A DNA stretch of 64,000 nt from Cellulomonas soli (GCF_013409305.1 NZ_JACBZJ010000001.1:2356001-2420000); one strand, 5' to 3'; numbered from the stretch's first letter, positions 38,078 through 47,486 are shown. A program made the numbers and translations. The notes: generated from the sequence alone by a model not told the origin.

Positions 38078-39520
38078 TCAGCCGAGGACGGCGGCCACCT
38101 GGTCGATGCCCTCGACGAGCACCAGCCGGTCGGCCACCACTCCCAGCCCGCCCTCCTGCTCGATCCGCGTGCTCCACCGGCGGCTGCCGTCGCGCAGGGC
38201 GTAGGCGTCGATCGTGCCGTCGGAGCCGAGCACGAGCAGGTCGCGCCCGTCGGTCGTGATCGACACGTTCGAGCTCGGCAGGTCGGCCTGCCACAGGACC
38301 CGACCGGTGCGCAGGTCGCGGGCCTGCGCGTGCGAGCCGTCGTGCGTGTAGAGGCGCCCGTCGAGCACGATCGGGTCGAAGCCGGGCAGCGTGGAGTCCC
38401 ACAGGGTGCCCGAGGAGTCGGCGACCGAGAGCAGCCCGCCCCCGCCGAGGGAGGAGTCCAGGACCTCCAGGTCGGGGTCGCTGGCGTCGTCGACGACGAG
38501 CGTCGCGGGAAGGCCCTCGGCCGCGGTCCACGGGCCGTCCGCCCCGACCACGGTGGTCACAGGCCCCGCCGTGCCCACCGTGGTGGAGGCTGCGCGGCCG
38601 CGCGACGTGATGCCGACGATGAGCAGCGCCGAGTCGGACGGCGCGGTGATCTGCCCCCGGGCGTCGAGCGCCCAGGTCGTGTCGTCCGAGCGGACCTCGA
38701 CCCCGGTGCCGTCGGCCGAGACCCATGCGGACGTGCCCGGCGAGGCGTCTGCGGGCAGCTCGGCCGTCCACACCGCGTCGCCGTCCGGCCGCACGGCGGT
38801 CACCTCGGCGTGGTCGCCCTCACGGACGGCGGTGACGAGCAGGGCGTCGGTCGCGGCCCCGGACGCCCCCGCGGGGAGCTCGGTCCGGTGCTGCACGGTG
38901 CCGGTGGACGCCTCGAGGACCACCCACGTCGAGACGGTCCCCGTGTCCTCGTCCGCCCCGGCGGCAGGTGGCCACACGAGCAGGCACGCGACAGGGGAGC
39001 CCGCCGCGCCGTGCAGCGCCGTGCACTGCACCGCGCCCAGGTCGGGCGGCACGTCCGGTGCCGTCGGCTCCGCCGGGCCGGCGACCACCTGGGTCCACGT
39101 CACCTGGCCGGTCGCGGCGTCAAGGCCACGCAGGGTGGCCGTCCCGCCGTCGGTGGTGCCCGCCTCCAGGTGGCCGACCACGATGGTCCCGCCGACCCGG
39201 GCGCTCGCCGGGAGGCTGGCGAGGCCGAGCATCTCGGCGCCCGTCTGCGCGTCCGGCGCCCACAGCACCTGCGGCGGGCCGGACAGCTCGTCGACCACGC
39301 CGGGCACCTGCTGCGCGCGGGCCACGCGGGCGTCCTCGGCGGCATCGAGCCGGTGCTGCACCACGAGCAGGGCGACCACCACGACGGCGAGACCCGCTGC
39401 GAGTGCCAGGAGGACCCGGCGGCGCCCGCGCCCTCGTGTCGTGCCTGCGCCGTCGCCGTCGGTCGGCGCTGCGGACGCGCCCTCCTCGAGCAGGGTCACG
39501 TCGTCCATCCGCCCGGTCAC
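38078..39520 (-). CDS. Membrane-anchored PQQ-like beta-propeller protein, paralogue 4 (most diverged)
   Basis: 480 residues, about 55-75 shorter than its neighbours. The tag is altered to DDVTLLEEG, the basic segment is RGRGRRR, helix about 35-55, and the juxtamembrane motif is loosened to DAAEDARVARAQQVPGVVDEL. Propeller blades are still clear (LDAATGQVTWTQVV, RDLRTGRVLWQADL), the Cys pair is 12 residues apart (VQC...VAC), and the end is AAVLG. GTG start, TAGCAT eight bases upstream. Divergence may reflect a different partner or relaxed constraint. Confidence 0.82.
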   Translation of the reverse strand: MTGRMDDVTLLEEGASAAPTDGDGAGTTRGRGRRRVLLALAAGLAVVVVALLVVQHRLDAAEDARVARAQQVPGVVDELSGPPQVLWAPDAQTGAEMLGLASLPASARVGGTIVVGHLEAGTTDGGTATLRGLDAATGQVTWTQVVAGPAEPTAPDVPPDLGAVQCTALHGAAGSPVACLLVWPPAAGADEDTGTVSTWVVLEASTGTVQHRTELPAGASGAATDALLVTAVREGDHAEVTAVRPDGDAVWTAELPADASPGTSAWVSADGTGVEVRSDDTTWALDARGQITAPSDSALLIVGITSRGRAASTTVGTAGPVTTVVGADGPWTAAEGLPATLVVDDASDPDLEVLDSSLGGGGLLSVADSSGTLWDSTLPGFDPIVLDGRLYTHDGSHAQARDLRTGRVLWQADLPSSNVSITTDGRDLLVLGSDGTIDAYALRDGSRRWSTRIEQEGGLGVVADRLVLVEGIDQVAAVLG

Positions 39521-39584
39521 GAGACGCGATGCTACGACCGACCGGGTGACGGGCCGGTCGTCCGCTCGCAGGCAGGCGGTGGTG

Positions 39585-41255
39585 TCAGCCGAGCACCGTG
39601 ACCTCGCCGGTCTGCGACATCAGGGCCAGGTGCCGACCGACCGTGGTGACCCAGGACTGGCTGACCGTGGTGCCGGCCGTGGCGGCGGCGGTCGGGCCGT
39701 CGGTGACGGGCTGGAGCCCGACGGACTCGCCCGAGCGCACCACGAGGGACGACCAGAGCGGCTCGCCGTCGCGCAGGTCGTACGCGTCGACCCGGCCCTG
39801 GCCGGCCAGGATCGCGGACGAGCCGTCCGTCAGCAGCTGGGCGTCGCCGCCGTGTTCGAGCTCGTGGGTCCACCGGGCGGAGCCGTCCCGGGCGTCCAGC
39901 GCCGCGAGCTCGTCCTCGTCGGCGGTGTAGACGACCCCGCCGAGCACGACCACGGACCATCCCGAGGTCGTCTCCGAGCGCCAGCGCTCCTCACCCGTGC
40001 GCGCGTCGAGGGCGACGAGCGTCCCTCGGCTCCAGTCCTGGTTCATCTGCGCCATCAGCACCAGGTCCGGCGCGCTGCCGTCGTCCGCGATCCGCGTGAC
40101 CGTGGTCAGGCCCTTGAGGTCCACGGTCGTGCCGTCCGCCGTCAGCATGCGGGAGGTCGGACCCGTGCCGCCGAAGTACGAGGACACCACGCCGCCTCCG
40201 GGCAGCGCGCTGGTCGAGCCGGAGTACCCGTCGGTGCCGGCGAGCGAGCCGAGGAGCGAGCCGTCGGCGGCGTCGATCAGCCAGACGGTGCCGCCGCTCC
40301 TGACCGCCACCTGCCGTGCATCGGCCGCGGCCCAGCTCTGGTCGACCGCGTAGTCCTGCACCGGCGTGCGCGAGGTCCATCGCGGCGAGGTCGCGCCCCA
40401 GGCGTAGCGGGCGATCGTCAGGCCTCCGTCGGGCACGTCCTCGGGTTCGTTCCAGGCCGGGTCGAGGACCACGTCCGGGGTCACGGTGACATACCCGCCC
40501 GGAGCGGCGGCGACGTCCGTGCCGAGCGGGGTGTCGACCCGCTCGAGCACCTCGCCCGTGGCGGTGGCCACCAGGAGCAGCGCGGCACGGCCGACGAAGG
40601 ACTGGTAGGTCCCGCCGTCGGATGTCGTGATCTCGACGGTCTGCTGGGGGACCTCGACGGTGCACACCGCCGTGCCGCCGGGCGGCGGTGCCGCGGCGGG
40701 TGACGCGGGGGAGGCGGCGGCCGTCGGCTCCTGGCAGCTGACCCACGCCGGGTTCTGGGCGGGGGGTGGGTCGCCGGGCATCGTCACCGCGACCGACCAC
40801 AGGCTCCGGCCGGTGTCGGGGTCCATCGCGCCGAGCGTCAGCAGCCCGTCGGTCGCGACCGTCCCGCCGAGCAGCACGTCCCCGACGAGCGTCGGCACGG
40901 TCCTCTGCGCGAAGGCGGCGTCGGTCTCCGGCGACGCCCGCCACAGCTCCTGGGCGTCCGACCTGACAGGGGCGAGCACCCCTGGCACCTCCGCGTACTG
41001 CGTCAGGCGGGCCCGCTCCCGCGCATCGACCACCTGCTGGGTCACGACGAGCCCGGCGACCAGGACGCCGACCCCACCCAGGGCGAGCCTGCGCAGCCGA
41101 CGACGCTGCTGGTCGGGAGGACTCCCCGCTGCGGACGCGTCGGGCCCGGTGACGGCGACCGCCTTGTCCGCACCCTGCGTCGCGGCGTCCGTGCGCCGAG
41201 CGCCGCGGGGGTGCTCGCCGTCCTCGATGAGCTCGACGTCCGCCATGCCACCCAT
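39585..41255 (-). CDS. Membrane-anchored PQQ-like beta-propeller protein, paralogue 5
   Basis: 556 residues and the first of the array in transcription order. Tag MADVELIEDGE, cytoplasmic stretch, RRRLRR, helix about 56-76, juxtamembrane DARERARLTQYAEVPGVLAPV, propeller blades (MDPDTGRSLWSVAV, LDARTGEERWRSE, LDARDGSARWTHEL), Cys pair 23 residues apart (WVSC...AVC) and end VTVLG. The upstream frame stays open but ATG 41255 is chosen: TACCGTGCCGGG directly precedes it, the same 12 bases found before paralogue 3. It lies 44 bases after the otsB stop on the same strand. Confidence 0.85.
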   Translation of the reverse strand: MGGMADVELIEDGEHPRGARRTDAATQGADKAVAVTGPDASAAGSPPDQQRRRLRRLALGGVGVLVAGLVVTQQVVDARERARLTQYAEVPGVLAPVRSDAQELWRASPETDAAFAQRTVPTLVGDVLLGGTVATDGLLTLGAMDPDTGRSLWSVAVTMPGDPPPAQNPAWVSCQEPTAAASPASPAAAPPPGGTAVCTVEVPQQTVEITTSDGGTYQSFVGRAALLLVATATGEVLERVDTPLGTDVAAAPGGYVTVTPDVVLDPAWNEPEDVPDGGLTIARYAWGATSPRWTSRTPVQDYAVDQSWAAADARQVAVRSGGTVWLIDAADGSLLGSLAGTDGYSGSTSALPGGGVVSSYFGGTGPTSRMLTADGTTVDLKGLTTVTRIADDGSAPDLVLMAQMNQDWSRGTLVALDARTGEERWRSETTSGWSVVVLGGVVYTADEDELAALDARDGSARWTHELEHGGDAQLLTDGSSAILAGQGRVDAYDLRDGEPLWSSLVVRSGESVGLQPVTDGPTAAATAGTTVSQSWVTTVGRHLALMSQTGEVTVLG

Positions 41256-41299
41256 CCCGGCACGGTAGCCGCCTGCGGGCGCCGCGGGGGCGGGTCCGC

Positions 41300-42097
41300 T
41301 CAGACGAGTGCCGCGGCAAGGCCCCCGAGGGTGTCGACCAGCTCCTGCGGCGTCGCCAGGCGGTATCGCGCGACGGTCTCGGCCCGGCCCACCTTGATGC
41401 TGAGGTCCTGCGGACCGAGCGCGGCGAACGCGTGCTCGTCGGTCACGTCGTCCCCGGCGTACAGCACGACCGACGCGCCCAGCTCGGCACGCAGGGCGGT
41501 CAGTGCCTCGCCCTTGTCGGCCTGCAGCACGGTGATCTCCACGACGTCGCGCCCCCGCAGCACACCGGTGCCCAGCCGCTCGCCCAGCTCGACCGCCACC
41601 TGCGTCGCCTCGGCGGCCACGTCCGGCTCGGCCAGCCGGGTGTGCACGACGACGGCGGTCGGCTTCGTCTCGACCCACACCCCGTCGCGCCCACGGGCGA
41701 CCGCGGCGGTCTGGGCACCGAGCGCCGCGAGCCGGTCGGCCTGCTCGTCGCTCAGCTGCACGACGTCACGGTCCAGGCCGAACGCCGTGACCCGGGCGCG
41801 CTCGGCACCGTGCGAGCCGATGAGGAACGTGCCGGCGGGCACCTCCGCGAGCGCGTGCAGGTCCGTCATGGCGCGGCCGGACACGAGCGCCAGCTCGACG
41901 CCCTCGACCTGCGCGAGCCGGGCCAGCGCATCCACGCCCGCCGGCAGGATCCGGGAGGCCGACGGGTCGTCCTGCAACGGCGCGAGCGTCCCGTCGAAGT
42001 CGAGCGCCACCAGGAACGGTCGGGCGGCGGGGTCGGCGACGACGGCTCGCAGGGCCGCGGTGAGCCCGTCGGCCGCGTCGCCCTGCCGCTCAGACAT
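41300..42097 (-). CDS. otsB: Trehalose-6-phosphate phosphatase
   Basis: Releases trehalose from trehalose 6-phosphate. 265-residue HAD-superfamily (subfamily IIB) enzyme: motif [10 protein letters not shown] near residue 33 with both catalytic Asp, [16 protein letters not shown], the Lys motif QADKGEAL and motif [17 protein letters not shown] start overlapping the otsA 3' end by 8 bases, so translation is coupled. The pair makes trehalose, a compatible solute and cell-envelope precursor. Confidence 0.95.
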   Translation of the reverse strand: MSERQGDAADGLTAALRAVVADPAARPFLVALDFDGTLAPLQDDPSASRILPAGVDALARLAQVEGVELALVSGRAMTDLHALAEVPAGTFLIGSHGAERARVTAFGLDRDVVQLSDEQADRLAALGAQTAAVARGRDGVWVETKPTAVVVHTRLAEPDVAAEATQVAVELGERLGTGVLRGRDVVEITVLQADKGEALTALRAELGASVVLYAGDDVTDEHAFAALGPQDLSIKVGRAETVARYRLATPQELVDTLGGLAAALV

Positions 42098-43517
42098 GGC
42101 TCTGCCGGTTCGGCACGGCCGTCAGCACGGCGAGGAACTGCTCGGACCAGGCCGCGACGTCGTGGCTGAGCACCCGGCGGCGCAGCCGGCGCATGCGTTT
42201 GCGGGCCTCGCGCGGGTCCAGGTGCGCGGCGTAGGTGATCGCGTCCTTCATGCCGTCGATGTCGTGCGGGTTGATGAGGATCGCGCCGGTCAGCTCGTCG
42301 GCCGCGCCGGTGAACTCCGAGAGCACGAGCGCGCCGCGGTCGTCCGAGCGTGCGGCCACGTACTCCTTGGCGACCAGGTTCATGCCGTCGCGCAGTGCGG
42401 TGACGAGCATGACGTCGGCCGCCAGGTACAGCGCCGCCATCTCCTCCATCGGGTACGACTGGTGCAGGTACTGCACGGGGGCGTGCCCGACCTGGCCGTG
42501 GTCGCCGTTGATCCGTCCGACGAGCAGCTCGACGTCGTCGCGCAGCTGCTGGTAGGCGCCGACGTTCTCCCGGCTCGGGCTCGCGACCTGCACGAACGTC
42601 GTGCTCTGAGGCGAGAGGCGACCGTCGTCGAGCAGCTCGCCGTACGCCTTGAGCCGGTGCCGGATGCCCTTGGTGTAGTCGAGTCGGTCGACACCGAGCA
42701 GCAGCACCTCGGGGTCGCCCAGCTCCTTGCGGATCTCCCGCGAGCGCTTGAGCACGTCAGGCGTGCGGGCGAGCTCGTCGAACGCGTGCGAGTCGATCGA
42801 GATCGGGAACGAGGACGCGCGCACGTGCCGCTCGACCCGCCCGTGCTTGCTCAGGGTGACGACCTGCCCGCGGGTCGTCAGGTCCGTCAGACGACGCACG
42901 ACCCGCACGAAGTTCGCTGCGTCACCGCCGCGCTGGAACCCCACGAGGTCGGCACCGAGGAGCCCCTCGACGACCTGCAGCCGCCACGGCAGCTGGGCGA
43001 AGATCTCCAGCGGAGGGAACGGGATGTGGTGGAAGTACCCGATGCGCAGGTCGGGGCGCAGCTCGCGCAGGAACTTCGGGACGAGCTGCAGCTGGTAGTC
43101 GTGCACCCACACCGTGGCGCCGGGGGCGGCCTTCGCCGCCGCGGCCTCGGCGAAGCGTCGGTTGACCCGTTGGTAGGCGTCCCACCAGTGCCGGTGGAAC
43201 GCGGGCGAGGCGATCACGTCGTGGTAGAGCGGCCACAGGGTGTCGTTGGCGAAGCCCTCGTAGTAGTGCTCGACCTCGTCCTCGGACAGCGGCACGGGCA
43301 CCAGCTCGGTGCCGTCGACCTCGAACGGGTCGAGCTCGAGACCGGGCTGACCACCCCAGCCGACCCACGCGCCTTCGGTCTTGGCCATCACAGGGGCGAG
43401 CGCGGTCACCAGACCACCGGGGGAACGGCTCCAGGTGGGTTCCCCGACCTCGTCGAGGGACAGGTCCACGGGCAGCCGGTTGGCCACGACGACCAGGTCG
43501 AACTGGGCAGGCGCCAC
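42090..43517 (-). CDS. otsA: Trehalose-6-phosphate synthase
   Basis: Joins a nucleotide-activated glucose and glucose 6-phosphate. 475-residue GT20 enzyme: [10 protein letters not shown] at the start, the glucose-6-phosphate region [11 protein letters not shown] and [38 protein letters not shown] and the C-terminal [18 protein letters not shown] donor-binding motif. GTG 43517 is used with GAGGAG about 10 bases upstream; TAGGGT further upstream (near 43550) may be its -10 box. First gene of the otsAB pair. Confidence 0.95.
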   Translation of the reverse strand: MAPAQFDLVVVANRLPVDLSLDEVGEPTWSRSPGGLVTALAPVMAKTEGAWVGWGGQPGLELDPFEVDGTELVPVPLSEDEVEHYYEGFANDTLWPLYHDVIASPAFHRHWWDAYQRVNRRFAEAAAAKAAPGATVWVHDYQLQLVPKFLRELRPDLRIGYFHHIPFPPLEIFAQLPWRLQVVEGLLGADLVGFQRGGDAANFVRVVRRLTDLTTRGQVVTLSKHGRVERHVRASSFPISIDSHAFDELARTPDVLKRSREIRKELGDPEVLLLGVDRLDYTKGIRHRLKAYGELLDDGRLSPQSTTFVQVASPSRENVGAYQQLRDDVELLVGRINGDHGQVGHAPVQYLHQSYPMEEMAALYLAADVMLVTALRDGMNLVAKEYVAARSDDRGALVLSEFTGAADELTGAILINPHDIDGMKDAITYAAHLDPREARKRMRRLRRRVLSHDVAAWSEQFLAVLTAVPNRQSHV

Positions 43518-43556
43518 AGGCGATCAACTCCTCGGGTCTTCGCCGACCCTATCGGG

Positions 43557-43592
43557 CCTTCACCCGCTCCTTCACCCGCTCCTCCCTCCGCT
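43557..43592. repeat. Three tandem 12-bp units between otsA and the kinase gene
   Basis: CCTTCACCCGCT twice in perfect tandem, then CCTCCCTCCGCT, in the non-coding space between the divergent otsA and Ser/Thr kinase starts. It directly follows the presumed otsA promoter, so copy-number change could alter expression. Confidence 0.7.
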
Positions 43593-43648
43593 CGGGTCGG
43601 CGGGCGCGCCACCCTGCCCCGTCTCCGGGCGGCGGCTACCGTGCCGAC

Positions 43649-45445
43649 ATGGAGCGGATCGGGCTGGAGCCGGGGGCGGAGATCGGGGGCTACACGATCG
43701 TCGCGCCACTCGGTTCGGGGGGCATGGGCACGGTGTACCGGGCCGTCGACGGGGGCGGGACGACCGTCGCCCTGAAGCTGTTGCACCCGCACGTCGGGGC
43801 GGACGCGGTCGCCCGGGAGCGGCTGCGCCGGGAGGTCCAGGCCCTGCAGCGGTTGCGGCACCCGGCCGTCGCCGCGGTGCTCGATGCGGAGGCCGACTCG
43901 ACCGAGGCGTTCCTCGTCACCGAGCTCGTCGCCGGTGACCCGCTCGACGCGCACGTGCGCCGGCGCGGCCCGCTCGACGCCGACGCGCTCCTGGCGCTCG
44001 CGCAGGGGCTGCTCGGTGCGCTCGACGCGGTGCACGGCGCCGGAGTGGTGCACCGCGACCTCAAGCCGTCCAACGTCATGGTCACCCCGGACGGGCCGGT
44101 GCTCATCGACTTCGGCATCGCCCAGGCCTCCGGCGACACGCAGGTCACCTCGACCGGCCTGGTCGTCGGTACCCCGGGCTACCTCGCGCCCGAGCTGCTC
44201 GACGGCGCCGACCCGACGTCGGCGAGCGACCTGTGGGGCTGGGCGGCCGTCCTGGTGTTCGCCGCGACGGGGCGTCCGCCGTTCGGTACCGGACCGTTGG
44301 AGAGCGTGCTCGCTCGGGCGCACGCCGGGGAGCCCGACCTCGCCGGGCTCGGCCCGCTGACCGCCGGGGCGCTGCGGGGGGCCCTGCTGCCGGATGCGGC
44401 CGCGCGGACCGCACCGGCGGACGTCGTCGCCGCCCTCACCGTGGCGGCCGCTGACGGGGATGAGCCCGTGGACGGCGCCGCCGACGCCGTGGCCACCACG
44501 GTGCTCGACCCTGCCGCGCTGGTCGCCGGCACGACGACCGTGCTGCCCGCGGCAGCCGCGACCGGCGCGGTGCCCACGGTGGCGGACGTGCCCGCGACCG
44601 TGGCACTCCCGGCAGGCACCGGTTCGGGCGGCACGACGAGTGCCGCTGCCGCGCAGGACGGGGGCACCCGCGTGCTCCCGTCCACCCCGGCGGCGCAGGG
44701 CGTCCGCCCCGGCCGGGTCGCCGACGCGCCGACCGGCGGCGGGTACGTCGACGAGGACGACGAGGACGGCGTCGAGTGGCTCCAGGACGACCTCGACCAC
44801 TCGGGCGCCGAAGAACCCGAGGGCTCCGGCTACACGCGCCCGCCCGCGGTCCGCCGTTGGGGCACGCTGCTCGCACTCGCCCTGCTCGTCGCCTCCGCGG
44901 GGGCCCTCTACCCGGGCTGGACGCTCGCCGTCGCGCTCGCGCTCGTCCTGCTCGTGCGCACCGCGGGCTCCACCGTCGAAGCCCTGCACGGGCGCCGTGA
45001 GCGTCGGGGCGTGCGCCGCGCCGACCGGGCGGGTGCCGTGCTGACCACCCCGTGGCACCTGCTGCGCTCGGCCGTCGGGCTGGTGCCCTCGATCATCGTG
45101 GGGGCGAGCGTGCTCGTGATCCTGCTCGGGGTCACCTGGTGGGCGCTCGGCTCGGGCACCGTGACGCTCGGCGACTCCCCGTCGGGCGGCGAGCCCGAGG
45201 GCCTGACCGCCTCGGTCGTGGTCGGGATCGCCGTGCTCGTCGGGGTGGTGACGATCTGGTGGGGTCCGCTGTCGGCGATGACCCGCACGGGAGCGCGGCG
45301 CGTGCTGGCCGCGGTGGCGCCCGGATGGGTCGGTGCGCTCGTGGTCGTCCTCGTCGCGCTCGCGGTCACCGCGGTCCTCGTCGCGCAGGTGGGGTCCGGC
45401 GCGGCCATCCACTGGGAGCCGCTGCCGCAGCCGACCTTGCCGTGA
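43649..45445 (+). CDS. Serine/threonine protein kinase with multi-span C-terminal membrane domain
   Basis: 598 residues. Kinase domain about 12-260: Gly loop LGSGGMGTVYRA, Lys in VALKLLH, catalytic loop HRDLKPSNV, DFGIAQ, activation segment with TSTGLVVGTPGYLAPE and DLWGWAAVL; all catalytic residues intact. A disordered acidic/Ala-Thr linker (about 270-400, with DEDDEDG) follows, then about five membrane helices in the last 190 residues and no PASTA or other external sensor. This is unlike PknB. TACCGT lies six bases before the ATG. Possible target is cell-envelope or trehalose metabolism; no direct evidence. Confidence 0.9.
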   Translation: MERIGLEPGAEIGGYTIVAPLGSGGMGTVYRAVDGGGTTVALKLLHPHVGADAVARERLRREVQALQRLRHPAVAAVLDAEADSTEAFLVTELVAGDPLDAHVRRRGPLDADALLALAQGLLGALDAVHGAGVVHRDLKPSNVMVTPDGPVLIDFGIAQASGDTQVTSTGLVVGTPGYLAPELLDGADPTSASDLWGWAAVLVFAATGRPPFGTGPLESVLARAHAGEPDLAGLGPLTAGALRGALLPDAAARTAPADVVAALTVAAADGDEPVDGAADAVATTVLDPAALVAGTTTVLPAAAATGAVPTVADVPATVALPAGTGSGGTTSAAAAQDGGTRVLPSTPAAQGVRPGRVADAPTGGGYVDEDDEDGVEWLQDDLDHSGAEEPEGSGYTRPPAVRRWGTLLALALLVASAGALYPGWTLAVALALVLLVRTAGSTVEALHGRRERRGVRRADRAGAVLTTPWHLLRSAVGLVPSIIVGASVLVILLGVTWWALGSGTVTLGDSPSGGEPEGLTASVVVGIAVLVGVVTIWWGPLSAMTRTGARRVLAAVAPGWVGALVVVLVALAVTAVLVAQVGSGAAIHWEPLPQPTLP

Positions 45446-45513
45446 GCCGTCCCCGGCGGCGCCGTGACGAGGTTCTCAGCCGTGATCCAGGCGCCTGGCC
45501 CTACTCTGGTCGC

Positions 45514-46020
45514 ATGCGCGCGCGTCGAGGTGAGGTCGGTGTGCCCGCGCGCCCGCTGACGCTCGTGCTGCTGGCCGGGCTCGCGCTCGTGGCCGCCGTC
45601 GGCTCGGTCGCGGTCGCCCAGGGGCGGCTGCTGCTGCACGGCTGCCTGCCCGTCGACGCCTTCGGCACCTTCGGCCTGCGGTTCGCCCTGCTGCAGGACG
45701 TCGCGGACTGCCCGGCCGGAACCTACGGTCTGGGCGCGGCCCCACGCGGTGCGGTCGTGCTGCTCAGCGTGGCCCTGCCGATCCTGGCCCTGCACCTCGT
45801 GCTCGCCGCGTGCGGCCTGGGGTTGCTCGCCGTCGTGCGCCGCGGGCTGCAGGCGATCGCCCAGGTGCTGCGTGTCGTCACCCGGCGGGTGCGCGTCGCC
45901 CTCCCCGAGCTGGTCGTCCGTGAGGCCCGCCTGCTGCTCCCCGCCCCGGTCGTGCACCGCGTGCGGGCCCGGGCAGGGCTGCTCACCTGGTCGCACCGCG
46001 GGCCGCCCGCGCTGGTCTGA
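45514..46020 (+). CDS. Two-span membrane protein of unknown function
   Basis: 168 residues from ATG 45514, with TACTCT six bases upstream. Helix 1 (about 15-33) and helix 2 (about 83-105) flank an external loop with two Cys (HGCLPVDAF and DVADCPAG) that could pair; a third Cys sits in helix 2. The C-terminal 60 residues are basic and probably amphipathic. It stands between a Ser/Thr kinase and a DsbA-like oxidoreductase, which might act on its cysteines. No family recognised. Confidence 0.7.
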   Translation: MRARRGEVGVPARPLTLVLLAGLALVAAVGSVAVAQGRLLLHGCLPVDAFGTFGLRFALLQDVADCPAGTYGLGAAPRGAVVLLSVALPILALHLVLAACGLGLLAVVRRGLQAIAQVLRVVTRRVRVALPELVVREARLLLPAPVVHRVRARAGLLTWSHRGPPALV

Positions 46021-46094
46021 CGTCCCGGCCACTGCCGGAGCACGTCCCCGACCCGCCCTGCGCGACCCGTACGACCTTCCGACCAGGAGAACCC

Positions 46095-46997
46095 ATGCCC
46101 AGCAACGACCCCCGCCAGTCCAAGGCGGAGCGGCGCGACGCCGCCCGCGACAAGGCCGCCCAGCTCCGCAAGCAGCAGCAGGCCGCAGCCAAGCGCAACC
46201 GCATCCTCGCCATCAGCGGCCTCGGCGTCGCCGTGATCGCCCTCGGCGTCGTCATCACGATGATCCTGCGCCAGGGCGCCGCCAACGAGGTGACCTACGC
46301 CGACATCGCCTACGGCAACGGCGGTGACAGCGTCGTCGCGCCGGCCCTGACCGACGTCCCCGCGCCCGCCGCCGGCGACGACTCCGGCGGCATCCCGGTC
46401 AGCAGCGACGGCGTCGGCTCGGTCGGAGACGGCGACGTCGTCGTGCAGGTGTACATGGACTTCATGTGCCCGTACTGCGGTCAGTTCGACGTGGCCAACT
46501 CGGCCGACCTGGACGCGTTCGTGGAGTCCGGCGACGTGACCGTCGTCTACCACGTGCTCTCGTTCTTGGACGGCAACTCGCAGGGCACCTTCTACTCGAC
46601 GCGCGCCGCGAACGCCTCGACGATCGTCGCCGACCAGGCGCCCGAGCAGTACACGGCCTTCATCGCCGCTCTCTACGCCAACCAGCCCGCGGAGAACACC
46701 GAGGGGCTGACCGACGTCGAGATCGGCCAGCTCGCGCTCGACGCCGGCGTCCCGCAGTCCGTCGTCGACACGTTCACCGACACGGTCGATGGCACGTTCA
46801 CCACGCAGGACGACGACACCGAGCAGCAGGGCACGTGGCGCACCTACGCCCCGTGGGCCGCAGCCGTGACCGGCCAGGCGCTGACCGACCTGGGCAAGAT
46901 CTCCACGCCGACGATCCTCATCGACGGTGAGAAGTTCACGGGCGACTTCACGTCGGCCGGCCCGCTGAGCGACGCGATCACCGCCGCCATCGGCTGA
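46095..46997 (+). CDS. Membrane-anchored DsbA-family thiol oxidoreductase
   Basis: A 300-residue protein: Lys/Arg/Gln-rich cytoplasmic N-terminus (1-35), one helix (about 36-58), an Ala/Pro/Asp linker, then a thioredoxin-fold DsbA domain with active-site CPYC at about 125-128 (YMDFMCPYCGQFD) and the cis-Pro segment ISTPTILIDGEKF near 277. It should form or repair disulphides in exported proteins, relevant here because the propeller and fibre-like proteins of the window carry paired cysteines. ATG with AGGAGAACCC upstream. Confidence 0.92.
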   Translation: MPSNDPRQSKAERRDAARDKAAQLRKQQQAAAKRNRILAISGLGVAVIALGVVITMILRQGAANEVTYADIAYGNGGDSVVAPALTDVPAPAAGDDSGGIPVSSDGVGSVGDGDVVVQVYMDFMCPYCGQFDVANSADLDAFVESGDVTVVYHVLSFLDGNSQGTFYSTRAANASTIVADQAPEQYTAFIAALYANQPAENTEGLTDVEIGQLALDAGVPQSVVDTFTDTVDGTFTTQDDDTEQQGTWRTYAPWAAAVTGQALTDLGKISTPTILIDGEKFTGDFTSAGPLSDAITAAIG

Positions 46998-47037
46998 CCC
47001 GCCGGCACACAGCCCCGCGCCGCACGGGCGAGCGGAC

Positions 47038-47073
47038 GCCGACCGATCGGTCCTCGACGACCGATCGGTCGGC
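47038..47073 (+). terminator. Intrinsic terminator after the DsbA-like gene
   Basis: A perfect 15-base inverted repeat, gccgaccgatcggtc / gaccgatcggtcggc, six-base loop, 41 bases past the stop. Each arm itself contains the palindrome ACCGATCGGT, so a protein-binding role is a minor alternative. Confidence 0.75.
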
Positions 47074-47159
47074 ATCCCTCGCCGGGTGCCCAGGCCGTCC
47101 GGACCCGGTGCGCCCGCTCACGCGGGGCCGCCCCGGCTCGGTACGCTGGGCTCCGACCC

Positions 47160-47236
47160 GCCTCCTTAGCTCAGTCGGCCAGAGCACCTGTCTTGTAAAC
47201 AGGGGGTCATCGGTTCGAATCCGATAGGGGGCTCCA
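47160..47236 (+). tRNA. tRNA-Thr (UGU anticodon), CCA encoded
   Basis: Cloverleaf by eye: acceptor GCCTCCT with AGGGGGC (one T-G pair), D arm GCTC...GAGC, anticodon stem CCTGT/ACAGG with loop CTTGTAA giving anticodon TGT, variable GGGTC, T arm ATCGG-TTCGAAT-CCGAT, discriminator T and encoded CCA. Anticodon UGU reads ACA threonine codons, rare in this GC-rich genome. A minus-strand frame covering this gene is an artefact. Confidence 0.95.
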
Positions 47237-47486
47237 CACGAACGAGGGTCTCTGACCAGTTCAGAGGCCCGCGTCGGCCGTCCGGCGAGCGTCGTGCGAT
47301 GCGGCACTGAGCAGCTGATCGGACGAGCACGGAACACGGTTCCCTGGTCTCGCCGGGAGCCATCCGAGGAGGCGGCCCCGAGGATCGGGCGAATCCCTCG
47401 CGCAGGGCGCGCACCTGCCGATGGGGATCCCGGACGCCGCGTGCACAAGGTGCGGGGCGCCGCCCGGTCCACCGAGGGGTCGCTCG

